Source: Oscillospiraceae bacterium (GTDB lineage Bacteria > Bacillota > Clostridia > Oscillospirales > Ruminococcaceae). Taken from it: DNA of 43,067 bases. The stretch covers positions 1-43,067 of the forward strand of contig JAFSIC010000006.1 in assembly GCA_017439985.1 (NCBI GenBank), written 5' to 3'. A model generated the notes under the pieces. It saw only the letters and a list, made by a program, of their open reading frames with translations. It was not told the origin of the DNA and ran no database searches. A program made the translations under genes and the position numbers. Of the stretch, positions 32,731 to 40,477 are shown one piece after another. Positions within the stretch are counted from its first letter, which is position 1; every line of letters starts with the position of its first letter.

Positions 32731-33918
32731 ATGGCACCAAAACAAATTCCGCAGAAACTGATGTTGATCGGTTTTCTGAACGGCTTATGTTTTTATGCTC
32801 CCGTTGCCTTGCTTATCCGTACACAAAACGGTATCAGCATCTCTCAGTTCTTTATCCTGCAGATGATCCTATCTATTGGCATTTTTCTGACAGAAATTCC
32901 TGCCGGATACTTGTCTGACCGCATTGGCTACAAGAATACCATGGTGCTGTCGCAGCTTTTTCTGCTCATTGCAAGATTTCTTCTGCTTCTGTCCGATACA
33001 TTTTGGCTCTTCGCCGCGGAAGCCGTTGTGGAAGCACTATCCATCAGTCTCAGTTCCGGCACGGAATCGGCCTACATTTACTCCTATTATCAAGAAGAGG
33101 AGTACGCCTTGTTCAACAGTAAAATCGGCCGCGCTGGCACCCTTGGCTTTTTGCTGTCTACCGTGAGCTATCCTTTCCTTTTGCAGTACTCAGGCATTGC
33201 TGCTCTGGTCGCTGCGACTTGTATTACAACTCTGCTGGCTTTCGTTGTGACGATCACTTTGCCAAGAGAAGCAAAATACCATGTAACCGCCGAAACCATA
33301 AAGCCACATAGCACACTCCCAAAGAGCAGCTGGCTGTTTTTCCTGCTTCTCAGCGCGATCTCCATGGCTTATCTGGTGTTTAATTTCTTCTGTGCGGTCA
33401 AAATCAACCGCATCGGCCTTTCTTACGAGTCTTTGACCTTTGTGATTTTGGGATACTCAGCTGTTGAGCTTCTTGCTCCAATGCTGATTCGCCCTCTGCG
33501 GAAAGAACAATATCGCTGCTTCATCCCTATTTTATTGGCTTTATATTCCACGGCTTTCTTTGGACTTTACGCACTGGACAATCTGCTCAGTCTTCTGCTG
33601 ATGCTCTTGATTCCGTTGCTGCTCTCTGTTTTGAGTACACTCAGCAGCGAAGTCATCAACGAAAGCATCGATCGTCATGGACTCTCTGAACAGCGTGCTA
33701 CTGTTTTATCCATCTTCAACATCGGAAACAGTGTTCTGGAAATCGTCTTTCTGGCTGCATCTGCGCTGCTCTCCGACAGCGACGGCAACAGCGCCTTTCT
33801 TTTTGTTGCCGCCTACGCTCTGCTGGTCTGCGCCCTAGCCTCTGTTATCTTTCTCCGCAAACACTTGCCAAGTGACACGCAATCCTCTATAATGAAAACA
33901 GGAAAGGCAGGTGAATGA
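32731..33918 (+). CDS. Major facilitator superfamily transporter
   Basis: 395 residues from ATG at 32731 (GAGGTGA five bases upstream; an in-frame GTG lies within that site). Twelve hydrophobic segments are expected; the loop between segments 2 and 3 has GYLSDRIGYKNTM, the MFS signature variant of GxLaDRxGrkxxl. Family members of this type export drugs or small molecules; the substrate is unknown. The stop at 33916-33918 is one base before the ATG of the small leader ORF, which links the transporter with the GNAT gene behind it. Confidence 0.9.
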   Translation: MAPKQIPQKLMLIGFLNGLCFYAPVALLIRTQNGISISQFFILQMILSIGIFLTEIPAGYLSDRIGYKNTMVLSQLFLLIARFLLLLSDTFWLFAAEAVVEALSISLSSGTESAYIYSYYQEEEYALFNSKIGRAGTLGFLLSTVSYPFLLQYSGIAALVAATCITTLLAFVVTITLPREAKYHVTAETIKPHSTLPKSSWLFFLLLSAISMAYLVFNFFCAVKINRIGLSYESLTFVILGYSAVELLAPMLIRPLRKEQYRCFIPILLALYSTAFFGLYALDNLLSLLLMLLIPLLLSVLSTLSSEVINESIDRHGLSEQRATVLSIFNIGNSVLEIVFLAASALLSDSDGNSAFLFVAAYALLVCALASVIFLRKHLPSDTQSSIMKTGKAGE

Positions 33919-33919
33919 T

Positions 33920-33979
33920 ATGAACAATCCAACAAACCGTTTCGGGGCTTCCTGTCATTCACAGCTTGTGCTTTCATAG
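33920..33979 (+). CDS. 19-residue leader ORF between MFS and GNAT genes
   Basis: MNNPTNRFGASCHSQLVLS, with AGGTGA (33909-33914) five bases upstream of ATG. Codons Asn6-Arg7-Phe8-Gly9 overlap an antiterminator arm; the stop codon lies in an outer stem arm that reaches the GNAT ribosome binding site. It is followed at once by an intrinsic terminator. The arrangement is that of attenuator leader peptides; function is inferred. Confidence 0.55.
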   Translation: MNNPTNRFGASCHSQLVLS

Positions 33980-34057
33980 CCATCACTTTCTGTGCTGAAC
34001 AAAAATCAACGTGTTCCCGAAATGGGAACACGTTTTTTCTTTGGCTATGAAAAGGAG
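33937..34057 (+). promoter_or_regulatory. Attenuator-like structure upstream of the GNAT gene
   Basis: Antiterminator: CCGTTTCGGG (33937-33946) pairs with CCCGAAATGG (34016-34025), ten pairs including one G-U. This uses the loop and both inner arms of the terminator at 34008-34038, so the two are exclusive. An outer stem, TTTCATAGCCA (33972-33982) with TGGCTATGAAA (34042-34052), is perfect over 11 bases and runs into the ribosome binding site AAAGGAG (34051-34057). Confidence 0.6.
34008..34038 (+). terminator. Intrinsic terminator before the GNAT gene
   Basis: AACGTGTTCCC-GAAAT-GGGAACACGTT followed by T-run. Confidence 0.88.
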
Positions 34058-34063
34058 TTATTT

Positions 34064-34522
34064 ATGACACACGATATTTTTATTTCCGACTTTAATGACG
34101 AACGCTTTCAGACCGCATTCAAGCAATATTTTGCCGAACTAGGACATCACCTCAGCAACTGGGAACCGCTGTTCCACGAGATGAACAACGACGGCAGCGG
34201 TACTCACGCCTACGTTCGCCTAACAGAAAATGACCAGGTTGTGGGCTTTATCATGTTCTGCTGCATGGATCTGTCTTCCTGGTTCTTTGACACGAAGTTC
34301 GGTTTTATCCGCGAGTTCTGGATTTCCGCCGACCAGCGCAGCTGCGGTCACGGCAGCGAACTGCTGGCCCTTGCGGAAGATTGGTTCCGTTCACAGGAGG
34401 TATACAAAAGCATCCTGACCACCCACAGTGCGAATGCGTTTTATCTTCGCCATGGCTACCGCGAGGACTGCGATATTCACGCCCGCAACAAAGACAACGT
34501 TTTCATCAAATCTCTGCGATAG
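34064..34522 (+). CDS. GNAT-family N-acetyltransferase behind an attenuator
   Basis: 152 residues from ATG at 34064 with AAAGGAG. The acetyl-CoA site is RSCGHGSELLALAEDWF near residue 95; motif B is THSANAFYLRHGYRED. A variable N-terminus (FNDERFQTAFKQYFAELGHHL) would hold the acceptor site. The substrate is unknown. Cotranscription with an MFS exporter suggests detoxification of a small molecule. The leader structure suggests control by translation of the short ORF. Confidence 0.85.
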   Translation: MTHDIFISDFNDERFQTAFKQYFAELGHHLSNWEPLFHEMNNDGSGTHAYVRLTENDQVVGFIMFCCMDLSSWFFDTKFGFIREFWISADQRSCGHGSELLALAEDWFRSQEVYKSILTTHSANAFYLRHGYREDCDIHARNKDNVFIKSLR

Positions 34523-34525
34523 GAA

Positions 34526-34556
34526 AAAGGCAGACCGTACGGTCTGCCTTTTTTAT
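34526..34556. terminator. Bidirectional terminator between GNAT and beta-lactamase-fold genes
   Basis: AAAAGGCAGACC-GTAC-GGTCTGCCTTTT with flanking A- and T-runs. Confidence 0.9.
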
Positions 34557-35335
34557 TTCTGCTGAACAGCATATAAATCATAGGTCGCACGGCGCATCAG
34601 GTCCTCCCAGCGATACACATCCGTGCCATGACCTGCGAAACAAACAATAAATGGCTCCTCCGCGAAAACGATACCCACATCGTTGCTCAAATTATCATCC
34701 TCGCCTGTCTTATGCGCCACAGGAACCACATTACAGAGCTTGCCGTTCAATTTGTGATCCACCTGCTGCTGAAGAAGAATGTCCAAAGCTTCCTTGCAGA
34801 CTGCCTCATTGACAAATTCATTCCGGTACAGCTGCTCTAACAGAACAGCAATCTCTTTCGGACAAATGTAGTTCTGCAGTCCCAGTTTCGCCCTCTCAAA
34901 ATCAAACATTTTTCGATTCAGAATAGTTTTCTCCAGACCCATAGCTCGGAAAGAGTTCTTCAGTTCCTCAACGCCGCAGAAATCGATGAGTTTATTGGTC
35001 GCGGTATTGTCGCTGATGGAGATCATCAGATGGCACAAACTGCGGATATCCGCTGTCACATCACCGCTGAACAAGGTCAGCGCGCCGCAGATCGGCACCT
35101 TGTCTTCGGCTGTCACTGTCAGCTGCTGCGTCATATCCAGCTTGCCCTCCGCCGCCTGCTGCAAAATATGCAGATACAGCGGCAATTTGATGACACTGGC
35201 TGCTAAATAGCTTTCATCAGCTCCGACACCGAATTCCTCACCGCTAACCAAATTTTTATAGTAGAAGCCAACATGACCGGGAAGCTTTTTCATTTCCTCG
35301 GCAATGTTGTTCAGGATATTTTGTTCTTTCATCAT
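34553..35335 (-). CDS. Class A beta-lactamase-fold serine hydrolase without signal peptide
   Basis: 260 residues; starts at either of two adjacent ATG (35335 or 35332), GGAGG upstream. Ser47-Val-Ile-Lys50 (SxxK), Ser109-Asp-Asn111 (SDN) and Lys210-Thr-Gly212 (KTG) are all present. The omega-loop ExxLN motif of true class A enzymes is not seen (the region reads FERAKLGLQN). There is no signal sequence, so it would stay in the cytoplasm. It may be an esterase, peptidase or other hydrolase of the PF13354 type, and resistance is not implied. It lies between terminators and is probably monocistronic. Confidence 0.88.
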   Translation of the reverse strand: MMKEQNILNNIAEEMKKLPGHVGFYYKNLVSGEEFGVGADESYLAASVIKLPLYLHILQQAAEGKLDMTQQLTVTAEDKVPICGALTLFSGDVTADIRSLCHLMISISDNTATNKLIDFCGVEELKNSFRAMGLEKTILNRKMFDFERAKLGLQNYICPKEIAVLLEQLYRNEFVNEAVCKEALDILLQQQVDHKLNGKLCNVVPVAHKTGEDDNLSNDVGIVFAEEPFIVCFAGHGTDVYRWEDLMRRATYDLYAVQQK

Positions 35336-35385
35336 TCAGCCTCCTTCCATCTGCATTATAGCAAAATTTCATTTCACAAACAATA

Positions 35386-35414
35386 AAAAGGACCTCCGTA
35401 CGGAGGTCCTTTTT
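35386..35414 (-). terminator. Terminator of the YaaH transporter gene
   Basis: AAAAGGACCTCC-GTAC-GGAGGTCCTTTT. Confidence 0.9.
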
Positions 35415-35423
35415 ATTGTAAGA

Positions 35424-35987
35424 TTAGCCCAGAGGGATAATGGTTTTGCCGTATTCAGCATTTACGATCTGGCCCATCGCGCTGTAAATAGCGGAAGCGC
35501 CACAGAAGATACCTTCAAAACCGGCGATAGTGGTGATGGTGTGGTTACCGGTGAAGTCACCCAGAGCCAGCAGCAGGAACAGGATGGTCAGGGAACCGAA
35601 AACAACCTGAGTAGCACGGTTGTGTTTCAGGGTGCCGATGAACATGAAGAAGGTGAAGATACCCCACAGCAGCAGATAGAATGCCAGAGTCAGGGTGTCG
35701 CCTGCGATGCCTGCTTCAGCAAATGGGTTAACCCAGATGAGAACCAGAGACCACCAGAACAGACCGTAAGCAGTGAATGCAGTACCGGCGAAGGTGTTGC
35801 CGTTACGCAGCTCAAAGATACCTGCAATGATCTGTGCCAGACCACCCATTGCAATACCCATTGCAACGATAACGATGGACAGTGGGAGCAGACCGCAGTT
35901 GTGCAGGTTCAGCAGAACGGTGGTCATACCGAAACCAAGCAGACCCAGAGGACCTGGATTTGCAACTTTTGTTTTCATTTCAGACAT
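35424..35987 (-). CDS. GPR1/FUN34/YaaH family acetate/succinate transporter
   Basis: 187 residues from ATG at 35987 (AGGAGG ten bases upstream). Six hydrophobic segments; the family motif is [14 protein letters not shown] near residue 10. Homologous SatP/YaaH proteins carry acetate and succinate as hexameric channels, probably with protons. In an anaerobe it could release or take up acetate. It stands alone with its own promoter and terminator. Confidence 0.95.
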   Translation of the reverse strand: MSEMKTKVANPGPLGLLGFGMTTVLLNLHNCGLLPLSIVIVAMGIAMGGLAQIIAGIFELRNGNTFAGTAFTAYGLFWWSLVLIWVNPFAEAGIAGDTLTLAFYLLLWGIFTFFMFIGTLKHNRATQVVFGSLTILFLLLALGDFTGNHTITTIAGFEGIFCGASAIYSAMGQIVNAEYGKTIIPLG

Positions 35988-36049
35988 ATTATATATCCTC
36001 CTCAAAAATGATCCGTCCGAATATTTTCCGCATTCAGACAGTTTCCCTT

Positions 36050-36079
36050 ATTATACGGGGTAAAGCCTCCTCTTGGCAA
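36050..36079 (-). promoter_or_regulatory. Promoter of the YaaH gene
   Basis: Minus strand TTGCCA (36074-36079), 18 bases, TATAAT (36050-36055). Confidence 0.65.
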
Positions 36080-36100
36080 TCCCGCAATTTGACAAAATCT

Positions 36101-36129
36101 TTGCTTTCTTTTGCCCTCTGATATATAAT
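36101..36129 (+). promoter_or_regulatory. Promoter of the diaminopropionate ammonia-lyase gene
   Basis: TTGCTT (36101-36106), 17 bases, TATAAT (36124-36129). Confidence 0.65.
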
Positions 36130-36173
36130 AATTTATAGATAGTAAAGCACATTTTCGCTAAGGAGGACTTATC

Positions 36174-37367
36174 ATGGATTTCAAACTGATCACTTACCAT
36201 CCAAAAGCAGCGGATATCGGCTTTTTCCGCAGTTTCTCTATGGAAGAAGCCAAAAAGGCACAAAGCTATCATGCCAGCTTTCCCATGTATCAAACAACAC
36301 CCCTCTGTGACTTATCTTCCCTTGCCCGTTCTTTAGGAGTACAGAGTATTCAAATCAAGGACGAAAGCAAACGTTTTGGACTCAACGCATTCAAAGTTTT
36401 GGGCGGCAGCTACGCACTGGGGTGCTATATCGCGGAAAAACTGAACTGCGATATCTCCGAACTGCCCGCTGAAAAGATCCTCCCCGAGGAGGTTCGCAAA
36501 CAACTGGGAGAATTGTGCTTCGTTACCGCTACCGACGGAAATCATGGTCGCGGCGTAGCATGGACAGCCACACAGTTGGGACAAAAATCAGTCGTATACA
36601 TGCCGAAGGGCTCCGCTACAGAACGCTTGGAGAACATCCGCTCTGCCGGCGCAGACGCCTCTATCACAGATCTTAATTATGATGATACGGTTCGTTTTGC
36701 CGCAAAACAAGCAAAAGAACAAGGCTGGGTACTGGTTCAGGACACCACACAGGAAAGCTATGTGGACATTCCTCTCCACATCATGCAGGGTTACACTACC
36801 ATGGGCTATGAGTTGATCCAACAGCTGAAAGAGCCTCCGACCCATCTCTTCCTACAGGCAGGAGTGGGCAGTATGGCAGCGGCTGTTGCCGCCTTCTTCC
36901 GTTCCTACTACAGTGAGAATTGCCCGCATATTATCATTGTAGAACCCCATGCAGCCAACTGCTTCTACCGCACCGCCGAAGCGAACGACGGCACACTTCA
37001 CAGTGTTGGCGGCGATATGAACACCATCATGGCAGGCTTAGCCTGCGGAGAACCCTGCTCCCTTGCATGGGATCTCTTAGAGCACTGTGCGGCTGCGTTC
37101 ATCAGCTGTCCAGACTACGCCGCTGCTGATGGTATGCGCGCCCTTGCTGCCCCGCTGGACGACGACCCTGCTCTGATTTCCGGCGAATCAGGAGCCTCTG
37201 CATTCGGCTGTGCTCTCAATATCCTCCGCAATCCTGAGTTGAGCGTCCTGAAAGAACAGCTGAAGATCGGTGAAAACAGTCGTCTGCTCTTTATCAGCAC
37301 AGAAGGTGATACCGACAAGGAAAATTATCGCCGCATCGTGATGGAAGGTGCTTATTCCAAAGCATAA
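36174..37367 (+). CDS. dpaL: Diaminopropionate ammonia-lyase
   Basis: 397 residues, the length of E. coli YgeX. It is a PLP enzyme of fold type II; the Schiff-base Lys is Lys74 in GLNAFKVLGGSYAL, and the Gly-rich phosphate cup is near AGVGSMAAAVAAF. ATDGNHGRGVAW is the substrate-side loop. It breaks 2,3-diaminopropionate to pyruvate and two ammonia. GGAGGACT precedes the ATG. The three small genes that follow may be in the same transcript, with gaps of about 20 and 10 bases and no terminator until 38273. Confidence 0.94.
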   Translation: MDFKLITYHPKAADIGFFRSFSMEEAKKAQSYHASFPMYQTTPLCDLSSLARSLGVQSIQIKDESKRFGLNAFKVLGGSYALGCYIAEKLNCDISELPAEKILPEEVRKQLGELCFVTATDGNHGRGVAWTATQLGQKSVVYMPKGSATERLENIRSAGADASITDLNYDDTVRFAAKQAKEQGWVLVQDTTQESYVDIPLHIMQGYTTMGYELIQQLKEPPTHLFLQAGVGSMAAAVAAFFRSYYSENCPHIIIVEPHAANCFYRTAEANDGTLHSVGGDMNTIMAGLACGEPCSLAWDLLEHCAAAFISCPDYAAADGMRALAAPLDDDPALISGESGASAFGCALNILRNPELSVLKEQLKIGENSRLLFISTEGDTDKENYRRIVMEGAYSKA

Positions 37368-37389
37368 ATTCAAACAAAGGAGATTTTAT

Positions 37390-37803
37390 ATGGAAAACAA
37401 AGAATTGATGGAACAGATCCACGCTTCATTGGAAAAACAAAACCGCTATGCCAAATGGCAGCTGATTTTTACGGTCGCTTTGGTTGTCTGCTGTGTCGGT
37501 CTTGCTCTGATGGTCTTTGATCTGCTTCCAAAAGTACAGGCTCTGATCCCTCAGGTAGAATCTTTGACTCAGCAAATAGAAGTGACCCTTATCGACCTGC
37601 AGGGTATCACCAAACAGCTGGCAGAAGCCGACCTGAAAGGCATGGTGGATAATGTAGATCAGCTGGTTGGCAGCAGCCAGACTGCTGTAGAGCAGACCAT
37701 GGAAAAAATGAACTCCATCGACTTGACTACCCTCAACAAAGCCATCAAAGATCTCGCCGCTGTCATTGAGCCAATGGCGAAATTCTTCAGCATGTTCGGT
37801 TAG
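37390..37803 (+). CDS. Small membrane-anchored coiled-coil protein
   Basis: 137 residues from ATG at 37390 with AAAGGAG. One hydrophobic segment near residues 20-42 (LIFTVALVVCCVGLALMVFD), followed by a helical region with regular hydrophobic spacing (VQALIPQVESLTQQIEVTLIDL) resembling a coiled coil. A short N-terminal cytoplasmic part is expected. No family recognised. It lies between dpaL and a Nudix gene. Confidence 0.7.
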   Translation: MENKELMEQIHASLEKQNRYAKWQLIFTVALVVCCVGLALMVFDLLPKVQALIPQVESLTQQIEVTLIDLQGITKQLAEADLKGMVDNVDQLVGSSQTAVEQTMEKMNSIDLTTLNKAIKDLAAVIEPMAKFFSMFG

Positions 37804-37813
37804 GAGGTTTCTC

Positions 37814-38269
37814 ATGGCAAGATCCGAGCGAGCTGTTTTTACCAACATGTGTATGATTTCGGATGAAAACGGCAACGTCCTCGTCATTGATCGTCAAAAA
37901 GCTGATTGGCCGGGAGTCACCTTCCCCGGCGGTCATGTGGAAAAAGGCGAGTCCTTTGTCGAATCAGTGATCCGTGAAGTTAAGGAAGAGACCGGTTTGG
38001 ATATCGAAAATCCACAGCTCTGCGGCAGCAAACAGTTTCAGGACAACGACGACGCCCGCTACGTCGTCCTGTTCTACAAAACAAATCGCTTCCGCGGAGA
38101 GCTGGCTTCCTCCGAGGAAGGTAAGGTCTTTTGGGTTCCTCGCAATGAACTGAAAAACTACCGCCTTTCCGTTGACTTTTTGGATATGGTGAAAATTTTT
38201 GAGTCTGATGAACTCAGCGAATTCTACTATTACAAAGAAAACGATGACTGGCATTTTAAGATTCTGTAA
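37814..38269 (+). CDS. Nudix hydrolase
   Basis: 151 residues from ATG at 37814 with AGGAGG. The Nudix box is complete: GGHVEKGESFVESVIREV continuing to the EETGLDI end, with the REVKEE catalytic helix. It hydrolyses nucleoside diphosphates linked to another moiety; 8-oxo-dGTP cleaning (MutT-like) is the usual guess but unproven here. It ends at the strong terminator at 38273. Confidence 0.93.
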   Translation: MARSERAVFTNMCMISDENGNVLVIDRQKADWPGVTFPGGHVEKGESFVESVIREVKEETGLDIENPQLCGSKQFQDNDDARYVVLFYKTNRFRGELASSEEGKVFWVPRNELKNYRLSVDFLDMVKIFESDELSEFYYYKENDDWHFKIL

Positions 38270-38272
38270 GAA

Positions 38273-38300
38273 AAAAGGCACCTCAATGAGGTGCCTTTTC
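38273..38300. terminator. Bidirectional terminator between Nudix and alarmone synthetase genes
   Basis: AAAAGGCACCTC-AAT-GAGGTGCCTTTT. Confidence 0.9.
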
Positions 38301-38981
38301 TTATTCTTCATTATGTGACAAGGCCCGTACTTCCTTGTACAGATCCTGCATTTCCGCATCGGTAGCCGCGATCGTTTCCGCGCACTGACGCAGACGATAG
38401 CTGATCTCATCGGGAATTTGAGATTCCATTTTGTAGCGGATCTGATGTTCCAGACTTGCCCAGAAGTCCATGGCAATGGTTCTCAGCTGAATCTCCACAC
38501 GGACATAACGTTTGCTGTCCGACAGGAAAACCGGCACCTCCACTACCATGTGGAAACTACGGTAGCCATTTGCTTTCGGATATTTGATATAGTCTTTTTC
38601 AATTAACACCCGCAGGTCGTCCTGACGGCGGATGCGCTCGGCAACCACATAAATATCGTCAATATACGGGCAGATAACACGCACACCGGCCACATCATAG
38701 AGATTTTTTTCCACCGACTCCATAGAAACCTCGAAGCCCTTGCGGTTCAGCTTTTCAATCACGCTGAAGATATTTTTCACACGGCTTTTGATGGACTCAA
38801 TCGGGTTATGAATGCCCTGAACCTGCGCTTCTCTCTGCAGGATTTCCAGCTTGGTACAAATTTCCTTAATACCGGACTCATACAGCGACATGGAACGCTG
38901 CATTTTCATGGCCATTGCAAGAATTTCCTCTGCGCTGTGTCCTTGAGGGACATTGTTTTCCAGAATATTTTTGAATTCCAA
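38301..38981 (-). CDS. Small alarmone synthetase, RelQ type
   Basis: 226 residues starting TTG at 38981 with GGGAGGT upstream. Single RelA/SpoT synthetase domain: DVAGVRVICPYIDDIYVV, then KDYIKYPKANGYRSFHMVVE, then VEIQLRTIAMDFWASLEH; no hydrolase, TGS or ACT domains. It makes (p)ppGpp or pGpp from GTP/GDP and ATP, acting in stress and growth control. A C-terminal helical tail is typical of RelQ tetramers. Confidence 0.95.
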   Translation of the reverse strand: MEFKNILENNVPQGHSAEEILAMAMKMQRSMSLYESGIKEICTKLEILQREAQVQGIHNPIESIKSRVKNIFSVIEKLNRKGFEVSMESVEKNLYDVAGVRVICPYIDDIYVVAERIRRQDDLRVLIEKDYIKYPKANGYRSFHMVVEVPVFLSDSKRYVRVEIQLRTIAMDFWASLEHQIRYKMESQIPDEISYRLRQCAETIAATDAEMQDLYKEVRALSHNEE

Positions 38982-39072
38982 AACGGCTACCTCCCGTGTT
39001 GATACTATACTTTAATCCTACTTCGTTTCCGTGACAAAATCAACGCTTTCCTGTGAATTTTTGATAAACGAT

Positions 39073-39100
39073 AAAAAGGGCTCTGTACTGAGCCCTTTGA
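39073..39100 (-). terminator. Terminator of the LysR pair
   Basis: AAAGGGCTC-TGTACT-GAGCCCTTT, T-run on the minus strand. Confidence 0.88.
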
Positions 39101-39106
39101 TGGATC

Positions 39107-39973
39107 TTATTCGATTGCTGCACAAATTTCCGTCAGTGCCTTGCTGCTGTTCTGTCGGCGGAACAGTAAAATTTCCTTCAGTTCCGGCGGAGCGTCACTG
39201 AGAGTATATTCTTTCAAATCATCCGGCAGCTGATTCGGTAGGTCTGCCGTAAGAACCACAGCCTGATTGATGCTCGCCATCGGCAACAGCAAATCAGAGT
39301 CATGGAACCACTGAATATTCTCCTTCTTTTCTTTGGAGATCAAGTCTAATGAGCAAAGCTGCGTCCAGACATCGTAGCTCATATAGATTTTATCCGCCTG
39401 CTCCAGAAGCTGTTCCAAAGACAGAGACTCCTCACCTGCCAGAAGATTTTTTTCGGAAATCAGGACCTGGATCGGTTTACGTTCCAATTCTTTATACGCA
39501 AACTCTTTGTTGTCATCCTGCGGGGTCCAGTAACAGAGCAACGCATCATAGAGCTGCTGGCCCAGTTCTCGGCGGCTGTACTCCGGGCTGTAACGCTGCA
39601 GTTTCACCTCAATCTGTGGGAATGCCTGCTTCCACTGGGCAATGCGTTCACAGAGCTTCGCAGAGGAGCCCAAACCGGGAATACCAATAACCAGAGAATA
39701 ATCTTCTTTGCGGCAGGCAATCGCTTGTGCTTTCTGTACTGCCTGCTGATACAGAACCTGAATACGGCGCGCATCTTCAAACAAAATCTCGCCCTGTGGG
39801 GTCAGCTCCACAGAACGTCCGTTGCGTCGGAACAGAACACAGTTCAAATCATTCTCCAACGATGCAATCTGCTGGCTGATGGCAGACTGAGCTACGCCGC
39901 ACTCTCGTGCAGCTTTTGTGAAATTGCGGTACTTCGCAGCACACACAAAATAATCCAGCTTTTCGATGCCCAT
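39107..39973 (-). CDS. LysR-family transcriptional regulator
   Basis: 288 residues, normal length. N-terminal winged helix (FTKAARECGVAQSAISQQIA, recognition helix at about residues 30-48), linker helix, then the periplasmic-binding-like effector domain (DYSLVIGIPGLGSSAKLC, then YDALLCYWT). It begins three bases after the stop codon of the mini-LysR gene, and its ribosome binding site AAGGAG lies inside that gene's last codons, so translation is coupled. Target genes are unknown; no divergent neighbour is present. Confidence 0.95.
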   Translation of the reverse strand: MGIEKLDYFVCAAKYRNFTKAARECGVAQSAISQQIASLENDLNCVLFRRNGRSVELTPQGEILFEDARRIQVLYQQAVQKAQAIACRKEDYSLVIGIPGLGSSAKLCERIAQWKQAFPQIEVKLQRYSPEYSRRELGQQLYDALLCYWTPQDDNKEFAYKELERKPIQVLISEKNLLAGEESLSLEQLLEQADKIYMSYDVWTQLCSLDLISKEKKENIQWFHDSDLLLPMASINQAVVLTADLPNQLPDDLKEYTLSDAPPELKEILLFRRQNSSKALTEICAAIE

Positions 39974-39976
39974 AGT

Positions 39977-40258
39977 CTACTCCTTCGTTTCTTTCTGTTC
40001 TGCGCAGTCATGCACACGCTGTATACTTGCTTCGTACTCGTCCAGCAAACAGGAAATGGACTGATAGAACTGCTCTCCCGCCTCGGTCAGTTCCACACGG
40101 CGGTTCTTTCTTTCAAAGAGTTGGAAACCGAGCTCTTTTTCCAGAGACAACATCTGCTTACTGATGGCAGGCTGTGCAATATGGCATTCCTGTGCGGCTT
40201 TTGTAAAATTGCGATGTTTCGCCACGCTGAGAAAATAATAGAGCTTTTCGATCTTCAT
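39977..40258 (-). CDS. Stand-alone LysR DNA-binding domain (mini-LysR)
   Basis: 93 residues containing only the winged helix (FTKAAQECHIAQPAISKQML) and the dimerising linker helix (residues about 60-88), then a stop. There is no effector domain. It is similar to the N-terminus of the next gene, including IEKL, NFTKAA, and the recognition helix. The frame is intact with a clean stop and coupled downstream start, so this looks like a working small gene from a tandem duplication rather than a broken one. It could form heterodimers with the full-length protein. Confidence 0.85.
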   Translation of the reverse strand: MKIEKLYYFLSVAKHRNFTKAAQECHIAQPAISKQMLSLEKELGFQLFERKNRRVELTEAGEQFYQSISCLLDEYEASIQRVHDCAEQKETKE

Positions 40259-40306
40259 AGTCCGCTTCCTTCATTCTGATGATTTCATACATTTTGTAAC
40301 AAATTT

Positions 40307-40336
40307 ATTGTAGCAAACCTCCGAAAAAAGAACCAA
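40307..40336 (-). promoter_or_regulatory. Possible promoter of the LysR pair
   Basis: Minus strand TTGGTT (40331-40336), 18 bases, TACAAT (40307-40312). Confidence 0.35.
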
Positions 40337-40420
40337 TCAGTTTTATTTATACTTTTTTCTGATTCAATCTAAAAAATCAATATCACCTTCAAAAATGCAA
40401 AAAATATCCATAAAATAACA

Positions 40421-40449
40421 AAAATCCTGCAGTTTCTGCAGGATTTTTG
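40421..40449 (-). terminator. Terminator of the ATP-grasp/hydrolase operon
   Basis: AAAATCCTGCAG-TTT-CTGCAGGATTTT. Confidence 0.9.
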
Positions 40450-40477
40450 CATTTCAATTTATATTTTCGATAAGTAA

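Noticed and set aside
36089-36129. TTGACA at 36089 as the -35 of dpaL
   Set aside because: 29 bases from the TATAAT; TTGCTT at 36101 has the correct spacing.
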